In this document: positions 15,144 to 23,008 of the stretch, in pieces
How the letters are laid out: the number at the start of each line of letters is the position of its first letter
Numbering within the stretch: the first letter of the stretch is position 1
Assembly: GCA_017619585.1 (NCBI GenBank)
Contig: JAFZSA010000031.1
Location: 73,671-137,670 of the forward strand
Source: Bacteroidaceae bacterium
GTDB taxonomy: Bacteria > Bacteroidota > Bacteroidia > Bacteroidales > Bacteroidaceae
Direction: 5' to 3'
DNA length: 64,000 nucleotides
Notes under the pieces: model-generated
What the model saw: the letters and a program-made list of their open reading frames with translations, nothing else
The model's database searches: none
Told to the model about the DNA's origin: nothing
Position numbers and translations under genes: made by a program

Positions 15144-16304
15144 ATGAAAGGAATCCCTGTTTTTCTGCTTTTTATGTGTGTCTTGTCGGCTTCAGCTCAG
15201 GAGAACAAGTTCAAAAAAACTTTGAATAAGCTGCAGGCTTACCTTGACTCATCTGCCGTTCGTAAAGTAGACACCAATTACATAGAGGTTCCTCGGATGC
15301 CATGGCGCATCGCCATTAGAGAAAAGTCTGATGAGTTTAATCTCTCTATGAAAGCGGAGCTGGATGAGAAATTTGCAGCAGATAAGGGATACACAGGTGT
15401 TGGTAATGAGAACGGAGATAGGTTTTCGTGGAAGATGCGATTCAATCCTCCCATAGCTCAAGCTATTGGTTTCTTTGCCGGTTATCGTGGTTTAGGCATC
15501 GGCTATTCTTTCAATCTCCGTAAAAAGATGGGGCGGACATTTTCTTTCAGTTCCTCAGGAACTCATTACGGACTTAATTTCCGCTATCGTCGTTTCAGTA
15601 CCAATAGTGTCTACGTAGATGCTGTGGTAAAAAATGATGAAGGGCTAGAGGAGATGCATTCCCCCGGTGAAACGCCCGAACCTGTAAAAGTCCGGTCTAT
15701 CATCCTAGACGGCTATTATCTGTTTAATGGTAAACGATTCTCGCAGGCTGCTGCTTATAGCCAATCTGTAATTCAGAAACGGTCTGCCGGCTCTTTGATG
15801 CTGGGTGCCATGTTTCATCATTCTTCCGTTGATATGGCTAAAGACCGTAATGTTATGTTCATCCAGCTATATGACGATATTGGTAAATTCAGTATTCAGC
15901 AGCTTCATCTTGGTGTTGGTTATGGCTACAACTGGGTTCCAACACGTGGTTTGCTTTTGAATGCCATGGTGATGCCTACTATCAGTGTCTTTAGCAAAGT
16001 GAAGACCCATAAATACGATAGCAACTATAGTATCTTCGCGGATATAAAATCGGATGGGCATAATCCTATTGACTATGACGATCCTTCATGGTTGGACGAT
16101 GTAAAGGTATGGGAAACGGGCACCGAAACCAAGTATGGAAATGTCCATCTCAATATCGATGCCCGTGCTTCTGTTACATATTCATGGAACCGTTACTTTA
16201 TGAGCGTCTTCGGTCAGGTTAACCAGTTTAAGTATGGCTTCTCTATCAGTGACGTCAGACTTATTGACTGGTATGTCAGAGGCTCATTCGGCGTCAGGTT
16301 CTGA
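15144..16304 (+). CDS. DUF4421-like outer-membrane protein
   Basis: A 386-residue exported protein with a signal peptide to about residue 18 (VLSASAQ). The rest alternates polar and hydrophobic residues in strands rich in G, Y and F (FFAGYRGLGIGYSFNL, YGLNFRYRRFSTNS, LHLGVGYGYNWVPTRGLLLN) and ends in VRGSFGVRF with a terminal F, as in outer-membrane beta-barrels. It resembles DUF4421, a Bacteroidetes family of unknown function. It begins 21 nt after btuD on the same strand and is probably the last gene of the operon. No function can be assigned. Only 10 nt separate its stop from the convergent fasciclin gene. Confidence 0.8.
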   Translation: MKGIPVFLLFMCVLSASAQENKFKKTLNKLQAYLDSSAVRKVDTNYIEVPRMPWRIAIREKSDEFNLSMKAELDEKFAADKGYTGVGNENGDRFSWKMRFNPPIAQAIGFFAGYRGLGIGYSFNLRKKMGRTFSFSSSGTHYGLNFRYRRFSTNSVYVDAVVKNDEGLEEMHSPGETPEPVKVRSIILDGYYLFNGKRFSQAAAYSQSVIQKRSAGSLMLGAMFHHSSVDMAKDRNVMFIQLYDDIGKFSIQQLHLGVGYGYNWVPTRGLLLNAMVMPTISVFSKVKTHKYDSNYSIFADIKSDGHNPIDYDDPSWLDDVKVWETGTETKYGNVHLNIDARASVTYSWNRYFMSVFGQVNQFKYGFSISDVRLIDWYVRGSFGVRF

Positions 16305-16314
16305 CTCTCTTCTA

Positions 16315-18432
16315 TTACCAGATATCTTCAGGTTCTACGGGGTTGTCATAGATTTCCTTTGCGCACCATTCCAGGTAGTCCATATACATCTCATATTTAT
16401 CGGAATCCAATACGGACTTCAGACGCAGGTAGTAGGATACGTCCGGTTCCAGTGTCTGACGAACCAGAATGTGGCGCAGATTGTTGGGACTTCCTGTACG
16501 GCAAGGACCATTGCTGTTTTGTATACTCATCTCGCCTCTCATGCGGTTGTTGTTACGCATGTGCTTGTCAACCTCAATGTTGTGAAAGTCATCATCTGTG
16601 TCGGGTTCATAACCGTAGTTTTTGTCTGTACCTGCCTTGGTCAGATCAATAGGGATACCGGTAGGTGCAAGTCTTTCTTTATCTGATCCGAAATAGAACT
16701 GCACAATACCACGGTCACCATTAGGAAGTACGCGGTAGCGCAATTCATAGGTGCCTCTGCGTGGAACAGGTGGCAGTTTGATGGTTATCTCGTAATGACC
16801 TACAGCTTTCAACTCGTCTTCTTGGTTGTTACACCAGTTGTATTTGTAGGCGTTCAGATAGACAAACTTTGTGTCGTTGTTCATATCCATATTTTCCAGA
16901 TACTGGTATGTGGTGTTGGGTGGGAAGTGAACAAACTGGTCACGAGGGTCTACACTGGTCTTCTTACGCAAATCATTGGTCATGGCCTCAGGGAAGAGGC
17001 TCATGGCATCAAAGCGAATACGGCTTTTTGAGAGATTCTCGCGTACATTGTCGGTATAGGACAAGGGCTTGTCAATGGCGTAAATCATACCGTTTATAGC
17101 TTGGTATGTGAGCACGTTTTCAGAGTAGTTGTCTATATGATTGCCCACTTTGTCGGGATCGCAGGACAACTCGTGATATGTGCCTCTTCTGCCGTTATCC
17201 AAATTGGGGAAACGGTTCAGGAAGATGCCATTACTCTCTTTACTCTCGAAGATTTTCAGCAGTCTGGGTTTTCCCATTGTGGTGTAAAATTCGTATACGG
17301 GAATTGTAAGTTTACCTGTAGATTGGTCGAAATCTTTTTCGTTGACATGGAAAACCAGACGATTGGCAGCTATACGCATGGGAAGTATGTGGTATGTGAA
17401 CCACTGGTTAAGCAGATTGTCGGGTGATGCCCAGTTCTCATCTGTGGTAAACACATCGTACTGGCTGTACTGCTTGTTGTCATATATCCATTTCTGAATA
17501 TCACTACAGGTAATATCTATGGGCTCTTTTCCTATCTCTTTGCGCCAGAAATCATCGGTCTCGGCAAATAGGGTGAAACCATAGTAGCGGTGTTGAGGCG
17601 CATAGGCTGGATATGAATTTCCACTCTTGAAAGTCCATCCAAAAGCCTTGCCGTCAAAGTCCGGGATAAGCCCCCTTAGGTAAAGTTCGCGGTATTTGTT
17701 GTCCTCAATCTTGCTTAAGGTGTCTTTTAGACCACAAGCCAAAGCCAGACGTGATGCAACAATAAAGCCCTCCTTCTTTTTGTCCAGGATATCTGCCATG
17801 AGGTCAGCCATTGTAACATCTTTTGGGGCAATCACCTTCTCCATCTGATGCAGCACACCGTTGATGGCTGGGATGTCGCGGTTCTTGATGCTTACAGGGC
17901 AGTCGTAATTGATGTACAGACTATCAGGGTATTGATCAACATATCGTACGGTCAGCTTGCGGTCCTTTAGATTACCAATCTGCAGCTCGCCGTTATTCTG
18001 CGTGGGGAATGTATATGTCTCGTAGCTCTGATAGTCTCCGCCGTCAATGATGCTATTGTATGAAATAATCATTCTGATAGAGTCTAGTATAGCGGTCGTA
18101 GGGAACCCATCCCATGTGGGTTCTGTGATAAGTCCCTCTTCGCATAAGTCCTCCAGATATTTCTGTATGGCATCATTCGTGGGTGCAAACACGGTGTAGT
18201 TACCGCGTGCGGTCAGCATTTGGTAGATAGTAGACTCGCTTATTATGCTTATAGGAGTATTCTTGATTACATTCAGATACTCGGAGTAAGTGTCGGCATG
18301 TTTTTCCATGTAGGATACCAGCGTTTCTTCCTTGAATACGTAACGTGCGCTGTCGTCTACCTTCTCAGAGCAGCCTATAACCATCAGGACGGCTGTTATC
18401 AGAACGCTGAAAATATAACTTTTCTTTTTCAT
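16315..18432 (-). CDS. Fasciclin (FAS1) lipoprotein
   Basis: A 705-residue lipoprotein, lipobox VIGC (C21). The first FAS1 domain runs about 35-204, with the H1 box TVFAPTNDA at 80-88 and the H2-like INGVLHQMEKVIAP at about 190-203. A second, divergent FAS1 unit follows to about 460 (INGMIYAIDKPL). The C-terminal 170 residues form a predicted beta-sandwich (YEITIKLPPVPRRGTYELRY, VSYYLRLKSVLDSDKYEMYM). The design is close to the FAS1 lipoproteins at 44954 and 52595, but here there is no SusC/SusD pair. It lies 51 nt downstream of a GH20 gene and is probably co-transcribed with it. Role unknown; surface adhesion or ligand binding is plausible. Confidence 0.85.
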   Translation of the reverse strand: MKKKSYIFSVLITAVLMVIGCSEKVDDSARYVFKEETLVSYMEKHADTYSEYLNVIKNTPISIISESTIYQMLTARGNYTVFAPTNDAIQKYLEDLCEEGLITEPTWDGFPTTAILDSIRMIISYNSIIDGGDYQSYETYTFPTQNNGELQIGNLKDRKLTVRYVDQYPDSLYINYDCPVSIKNRDIPAINGVLHQMEKVIAPKDVTMADLMADILDKKKEGFIVASRLALACGLKDTLSKIEDNKYRELYLRGLIPDFDGKAFGWTFKSGNSYPAYAPQHRYYGFTLFAETDDFWRKEIGKEPIDITCSDIQKWIYDNKQYSQYDVFTTDENWASPDNLLNQWFTYHILPMRIAANRLVFHVNEKDFDQSTGKLTIPVYEFYTTMGKPRLLKIFESKESNGIFLNRFPNLDNGRRGTYHELSCDPDKVGNHIDNYSENVLTYQAINGMIYAIDKPLSYTDNVRENLSKSRIRFDAMSLFPEAMTNDLRKKTSVDPRDQFVHFPPNTTYQYLENMDMNNDTKFVYLNAYKYNWCNNQEDELKAVGHYEITIKLPPVPRRGTYELRYRVLPNGDRGIVQFYFGSDKERLAPTGIPIDLTKAGTDKNYGYEPDTDDDFHNIEVDKHMRNNNRMRGEMSIQNSNGPCRTGSPNNLRHILVRQTLEPDVSYYLRLKSVLDSDKYEMYMDYLEWCAKEIYDNPVEPEDIW

Positions 18433-18483
18433 TGTGTTTTTCTAAATTCAAGATCTTGAATTATGATTATTGTAAAGTAGGGC

Positions 18484-20094
18484 TTATTCTTCCAGAGGGC
18501 GTTGGTCTATTCCCATAGTCTTTAGACGATCCACATGTTTCAACAGACGTGGGTAGAATTTGTCCCAGTTCTGCTGGCTGTTCTTGGTCCATGCTTTCTC
18601 TGCCAAAGCCAAGGCACGTGGGAATACCATGTACTGCATTTGTGCTTCGGTGGGGATTCGCTCGCACCAGATGTTTCCTTGCATACCCTTTATCAGCTTC
18701 AGTTGCCCCTCACTCAGGTCGGTAGGAACAATATCGCCAGTATAGAGGTTCTTCAGTGTGTTGTTGTCCTGTGCGTAGTCGAAGTAGCAGAAAGTAAAGG
18801 GGCAAAGAATCACCTCGTTACCACCTGTGGTAGAACGCTGTACAACATCTGTGTGGTCACCACGCCACCAGTTTACGGTAGCTGACTTGCTGACACCGCC
18901 TTCCAGTATCTCGTCCCATCCAATGAGTTTCTTGCCGTTCTCGTTGAAGTACTTTTCCATGGTGCAGGTGAACCAAGACTGCAGTTCGGCCTCGTCCTTC
19001 ACCCCCTGATCCTTTATACGTTGCTGGCAGTCGGGACATTTCTTCCATGCCGAGCGGTTTACCTCGTCGCCTCCAATCTCAACATATTCGTAGGGGAAGA
19101 GCTCGAAGATTTCCTTGTAAACGTTACGGCAGAACTCCAGAGATGTATCTTTTCCTACACAGATGGGATCGCGTCCGTCTTTGTTGCAGGATAGCCAGGG
19201 ATAGCATTTGGTAGCAGCATAGCTATGACCAGGTACGTCAAATTCAGGTACAATGTCTATACCTCTTACCAATGCATATTCTATAATGTCTTTTACTTCG
19301 TCCTGTGTATAGAAACCTCCATATTCCAAGATGCCGTCATGCATGCGTGTACGGTCGGCTGTCATGGGAACTATCATGCGCGGATTGTTGTCGTTCTTGG
19401 CAATCTCGTTGCAACGTCTGTCCCAATGTTCCTTTGCAGGATCACGGAATCCGCTATCATCGGTAAGCAAGGGATATTGCTTAATCTCAAGACGCCATCC
19501 CTGTGAGTCAACAAGGTGCCAGTGGAACTTGCTGAATTTGTACAGTGCCATCACATCAAGGAAACGCTTTGTCTCCTCTACCGTGAAGAAATGACGTACG
19601 GGGTCCAACATCATGCCACGCCACTCAAAGGTGGGGGCGTCTTCAATCTCCACAACTGGAACAGTCCAAGTCACATAGGGCTGCAGGGTGGTCTTCTCAA
19701 TCTGGTAGGGAAGCAGTTGGCGTAAGGATGCTATGCCGTGTACAATGCCTCGGTAGCTGGCCGCCTCAATCAATATGCCTTTGGAGGTAGCTGTCAGCTT
19801 GTAACCTTCGGCACCAACCTGACACTGGGCGTTCAGGCTCAGTATAATGTCAGCTTTCTTGCCTTTACTGATGGGCAGATTAAAACCTGTAGCGGGGCAT
19901 AGCTTCTCACGCAGATACGCAGCAGCGGGCTGCAGGCTCTTATCGTTGTATGCTATGGTAGCATTGGGTTTCAGAATAAATGACCCTTCTTTCTCCACAA
20001 TGTGGGTGGGCTGTGGGATGATGTTCACCTCCGCCAGTAACGAAAGAGGCATCAGAAATAATAGCGAAAGAAGCATCGCTTTTGATGTTTTCAT
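18484..20094 (-). CDS. Beta-N-acetylhexosaminidase, GH20 (second copy)
   Basis: A 536-residue secreted GH20 enzyme with a signal peptide (MKTSKAMLLSLLFLMPLSLL). The frame is open further upstream, but 20094 is the first ATG with a signal peptide and lies after a -7 promoter box. GH20b domain about 25-140. Barrel: RGMMLDPVRHFFTVEETKRF, SKFHWHLVDSQGWRLEIK, and the catalytic pair D343-E344 in IGGDEVNR. It is clearly related to the enzyme at 12716 but diverged, so the two probably differ in substrate preference. It is followed by a FAS1 lipoprotein and is divergent from the MABP/GLUG gene at 20232. Confidence 0.95.
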   Translation of the reverse strand: MKTSKAMLLSLLFLMPLSLLAEVNIIPQPTHIVEKEGSFILKPNATIAYNDKSLQPAAAYLREKLCPATGFNLPISKGKKADIILSLNAQCQVGAEGYKLTATSKGILIEAASYRGIVHGIASLRQLLPYQIEKTTLQPYVTWTVPVVEIEDAPTFEWRGMMLDPVRHFFTVEETKRFLDVMALYKFSKFHWHLVDSQGWRLEIKQYPLLTDDSGFRDPAKEHWDRRCNEIAKNDNNPRMIVPMTADRTRMHDGILEYGGFYTQDEVKDIIEYALVRGIDIVPEFDVPGHSYAATKCYPWLSCNKDGRDPICVGKDTSLEFCRNVYKEIFELFPYEYVEIGGDEVNRSAWKKCPDCQQRIKDQGVKDEAELQSWFTCTMEKYFNENGKKLIGWDEILEGGVSKSATVNWWRGDHTDVVQRSTTGGNEVILCPFTFCYFDYAQDNNTLKNLYTGDIVPTDLSEGQLKLIKGMQGNIWCERIPTEAQMQYMVFPRALALAEKAWTKNSQQNWDKFYPRLLKHVDRLKTMGIDQRPLEE

Positions 20095-20129
20095 ATAACA
20101 AAGAAATAAAAATGTTAACTTTTTCAGCG

Positions 20130-20137
20130 CAAAGATA
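20130..20137 (-). promoter_or_regulatory. -7 promoter box for GH20-fasciclin
   Basis: The minus strand reads TATCTTTG, a match to TAnnTTTG, 36 nt upstream of the GH20 start. There is no convincing -33 box at the right distance. Confidence 0.5.
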
Positions 20138-20180
20138 CAACAAATATTGTTTTTTTTGTTGTTTTTGCTTCGGAATTTAA

Positions 20181-20188
20181 TAATTTTG
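20181..20188 (+). promoter_or_regulatory. -7 promoter box for the MABP/GLUG gene
   Basis: TAATTTTG matches TAnnTTTG, 44 nt upstream of the ATG at 20232. A TTTG at 20155-20158 is 22 nt upstream, slightly long for a -33 box. This and the 20130 box make 20095-20231 a divergent promoter region. Confidence 0.5.
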
Positions 20189-20231
20189 TGCCCGAAAAAT
20201 ACATAAACATTAGGTATTATAATAGGTAAAA

Positions 20232-22952
20232 ATGAAAAGTATCGCAAAAACAATCTCGAAAAAGGTGGTTGCTATGCTGCTGCCTTTATTGTTCTGTGCA
20301 TCGCAGGCGATTGCTACAGACTACATCAGTGACGTGGTGCTGGTTGGAGGTACCAAACAAGAGACAAACACACTTATTGATTCCTACAAGTCAAAAGGAT
20401 GGACGCTTGTAGAAAAGGATTTGAATGCCGGTGCCGGAGGTGACTACATCTACCTTCTATACAAGAAGGAGAGCTCTGAGGGTATTAATAGAGGCTATAT
20501 TACACATTTCTATATCAAAAAGGGAACATGGCCTTTTCCTGACGATATAAAAGTTCAGGATATAGATTTTCATCTTGTTTCTTATAAGGGAGGTGACCAT
20601 TTCAGAGGTCAGAGGGGCGACCTGAATAGTAACACAGGCGATGATTCTGACCCTATACATTTATACTACACCCGAGCTTTCTTTTCTGATCAACAAGTGG
20701 TTACTGATATAACCTTTAATTCCAACAAGAGTGGTGCTTTGGGAGCCAATGCCACATCTGCACCATACGACCTGAATGCCGGTGCAGGCGGAGACTATAT
20801 CTATATGCATGTTTCAAAGCAAAAAGGTATACCTGATTTGGTTGGAGAGGGAACTGTGACCAGTCCCCATATAATATGGAACGAAGACGACTGGCATGTT
20901 TTTGCCACGGATGTTAAGAATGGCCGGAAGGCTGATAAAATTGTTGCGCTTGCTGAGGATATAAAAGTCACTGAGATGGTGGGAACTAAAAACCAGCCTT
21001 TTACTGGTGAGTTCTATGGATTAGGGCATGAACTGGATCTTGCTATTGTCAGCACAGAAGATGGTGCTGCACCTTTTCGTTATGTAAAGGGTGCTGTCAT
21101 TCATGGTGTAAAGACTAAAGGTACAGTTTTCCGTGCCCTTACGAATACTGGTAATGGTCATGCTGGCGGTTTGGTCGGTTTCTGCGTAGGTGACAGCACA
21201 ACCATCGAGGACTGCGTTGTCAGGACCAATGTAACGGGATTACACTATCTTGGCGGTATCGTAGGCCATGCCGGTTCAGGTAAACTGGCGCTCAGGAAGT
21301 GCTCTTTTAATGGTACACTCGGTAGCTACATGGACTTTGCCGGTGGTCTGGTTGGCTGGTGTGATGAAGGAAGTCTTTCTCTGTATAGCTGTATGACCGA
21401 TTGCACCATTAATCCGGGATTAAATGGAAAATTTCATCCCATTGCCTGTAAGTGGGATGGTGGCAAGGCTACAGCCACTTTCGAAGATGTATTCTACCTG
21501 AACACTCTTACACAGAATGTTCCTGACCAAAACCTGTTGCCGGAAGTCGAGGCTCAGTTAGTTAATGCATCTCGCGTAGAGAATCAGTGGGACGACCCCT
21601 TTACTGCTGCTGATGGTACAACATATTTTGCCGCACATCAGGCCAGCCCCAAGATTATGCCTTATAAATTCCGTTTTGAGAATAGCTTGTGTGACTGGAC
21701 TGTTTCTGCTCTCCAATCCGGCTCTGGCCTTATTGAGGAGGACAGCTACGAAGGAAAAAGCTGCTTTGTATTCAGGGCTTCTGACCATGATCAGTACCTC
21801 ATCACTCCTGAGTTGAAATGTCGTGCTAATGAGAAGGTCGTCTTCCATTTCCATGGAACAAAAGGAGTGGCTGTTAAGTTCCAGATAGGTACATCTACAA
21901 CTACCAATGACCCTTCTGTCTTCAAATGGTCTGATGAGTATACAGCATTGGCTGGCAGTTGGAGCGATATTGTAGTGATAACTTCCGGTAAGATCAAATA
22001 CATTGCCATTAAATCTGTATCAGGAGCTTCTGACTTCTATGTAGATTACTTCACCATGGAAGAGTTCGGAATCTATGATCCCGAGAATGTCACTACCACG
22101 GACATTGCCAAAGATGCCGCCTCTTTGCAATGGAATGGTAACTCAGACTCTTACACTGTCCGTTATCGTCCTCAACCGTATTTCCTGGAAACCTTCGATG
22201 GTGATAAGATAAACTGGAGAGTACATAATGAAGGAGGCAACTCACAGACCAACTGGAAGGTTACCTATTTCAATGATGGTACTTATTTGCATGCTCACAG
22301 TGGTCAGAGGCTGGCTTTTGGACGCAGCTATGACTATAGTGGTCAGACAGCTTATAAGGTAGACAACTGGCTCATCTCTCCACAGGTAGAACTTGGTGGT
22401 GTCTTAAGCTATTGGCTGATGGATGATGGTAACAAACACGAACATTATGAGATTTGGGTATCTACTACCGTATGTGAATTATCTGCTTTCCAGAAAGTTG
22501 CTGAGCCTGGTCATGGAACCTTGCAGTATCAATGGGAAGAGAAAACAGTGGATTTGAGCCAGTTCCAGGGACAGAAGGGCTACATAGCCTTCCGCTTGAC
22601 AGACGAAGGTAAGGACTTCCTGGCCATAGATGATGTTGCGCTCTATGACAATGACTGGGTTACCCTTACTACCAACGAGCCTAACGTGGTACTGAATAAT
22701 TTAGCGCCTGGAACTGCATATGATGTTCAGGTTCAGGGTGCCAAGGACGGAAAGACAACGGATTGGTCATCTGTTTATACCTTTACCACAGTACCACTGT
22801 CCCAGGAAGAGATTGATGGCATAAGCTCCATCAGTATCTCACCTGCCAATCAAAATGATGTCTGGTATGACTTGAATGGCCGTCGTATAAACGAACAACC
22901 CCGAAAGTCTGGTCTTTATATTCATAATGGAAAGAAGATACTTCGCAGGTAA
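20232..22952 (+). CDS. Large secreted protein: two MABP-like units, GLUG region, adhesin-type domains, sorting tail
   Basis: A 906-residue exported protein with a signal peptide to about residue 29. Two repeats share the MABP-type core DLNAGAGGDYIY: one at about 55-75, one at about 178-195. A GLUG-like region follows at about 300-390 (AGGLVGFCVGDSTTIEDCVV, YLGGIVGHAG, AGGLVGWC). Then come jelly-roll-like segments (about 475-620 and 655-800, the latter with ETFDGDKINWRVHNEGG and the DDVALYDN ending of cleaved-adhesin/choice-of-anchor domains) and an FN3 remnant (TAYDVQVQGAKDGKTTDWSS). The tail (WYDLNGRRINEQPRKSGLYI) is like the Por/type IX sorting domains of Prevotella. It is probably a surface or secreted adhesin. 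No enzyme motif seen. Confidence 0.82.
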   Translation: MKSIAKTISKKVVAMLLPLLFCASQAIATDYISDVVLVGGTKQETNTLIDSYKSKGWTLVEKDLNAGAGGDYIYLLYKKESSEGINRGYITHFYIKKGTWPFPDDIKVQDIDFHLVSYKGGDHFRGQRGDLNSNTGDDSDPIHLYYTRAFFSDQQVVTDITFNSNKSGALGANATSAPYDLNAGAGGDYIYMHVSKQKGIPDLVGEGTVTSPHIIWNEDDWHVFATDVKNGRKADKIVALAEDIKVTEMVGTKNQPFTGEFYGLGHELDLAIVSTEDGAAPFRYVKGAVIHGVKTKGTVFRALTNTGNGHAGGLVGFCVGDSTTIEDCVVRTNVTGLHYLGGIVGHAGSGKLALRKCSFNGTLGSYMDFAGGLVGWCDEGSLSLYSCMTDCTINPGLNGKFHPIACKWDGGKATATFEDVFYLNTLTQNVPDQNLLPEVEAQLVNASRVENQWDDPFTAADGTTYFAAHQASPKIMPYKFRFENSLCDWTVSALQSGSGLIEEDSYEGKSCFVFRASDHDQYLITPELKCRANEKVVFHFHGTKGVAVKFQIGTSTTTNDPSVFKWSDEYTALAGSWSDIVVITSGKIKYIAIKSVSGASDFYVDYFTMEEFGIYDPENVTTTDIAKDAASLQWNGNSDSYTVRYRPQPYFLETFDGDKINWRVHNEGGNSQTNWKVTYFNDGTYLHAHSGQRLAFGRSYDYSGQTAYKVDNWLISPQVELGGVLSYWLMDDGNKHEHYEIWVSTTVCELSAFQKVAEPGHGTLQYQWEEKTVDLSQFQGQKGYIAFRLTDEGKDFLAIDDVALYDNDWVTLTTNEPNVVLNNLAPGTAYDVQVQGAKDGKTTDWSSVYTFTTVPLSQEEIDGISSISISPANQNDVWYDLNGRRINEQPRKSGLYIHNGKKILRR

Positions 22953-22962
22953 TTCTGAATAG

Positions 22963-23008
22963 AAAAAGAACGGGGAGCAATAATCAATTGCTTCCCGTTC
23001 TTTTTTTA
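22963..23008. terminator. Bidirectional intrinsic terminator
   Basis: AAAAAGAACGGGGAGCAA and TTGCTTCCCGTTCTTTTTTT form a long stem with one G-T step around a 7-nt loop. A U-tract results on either strand. It serves both convergent genes, 20232-22952 and 23006-25225; the stop codon of the latter lies in its edge. Confidence 0.88.

Noticed and set aside
18484..20253. Longer N-terminus for the second GH20 enzyme
   Set aside because: The first 53 codons would cross the promoter box and lie ahead of a clear signal peptide starting at 20094.
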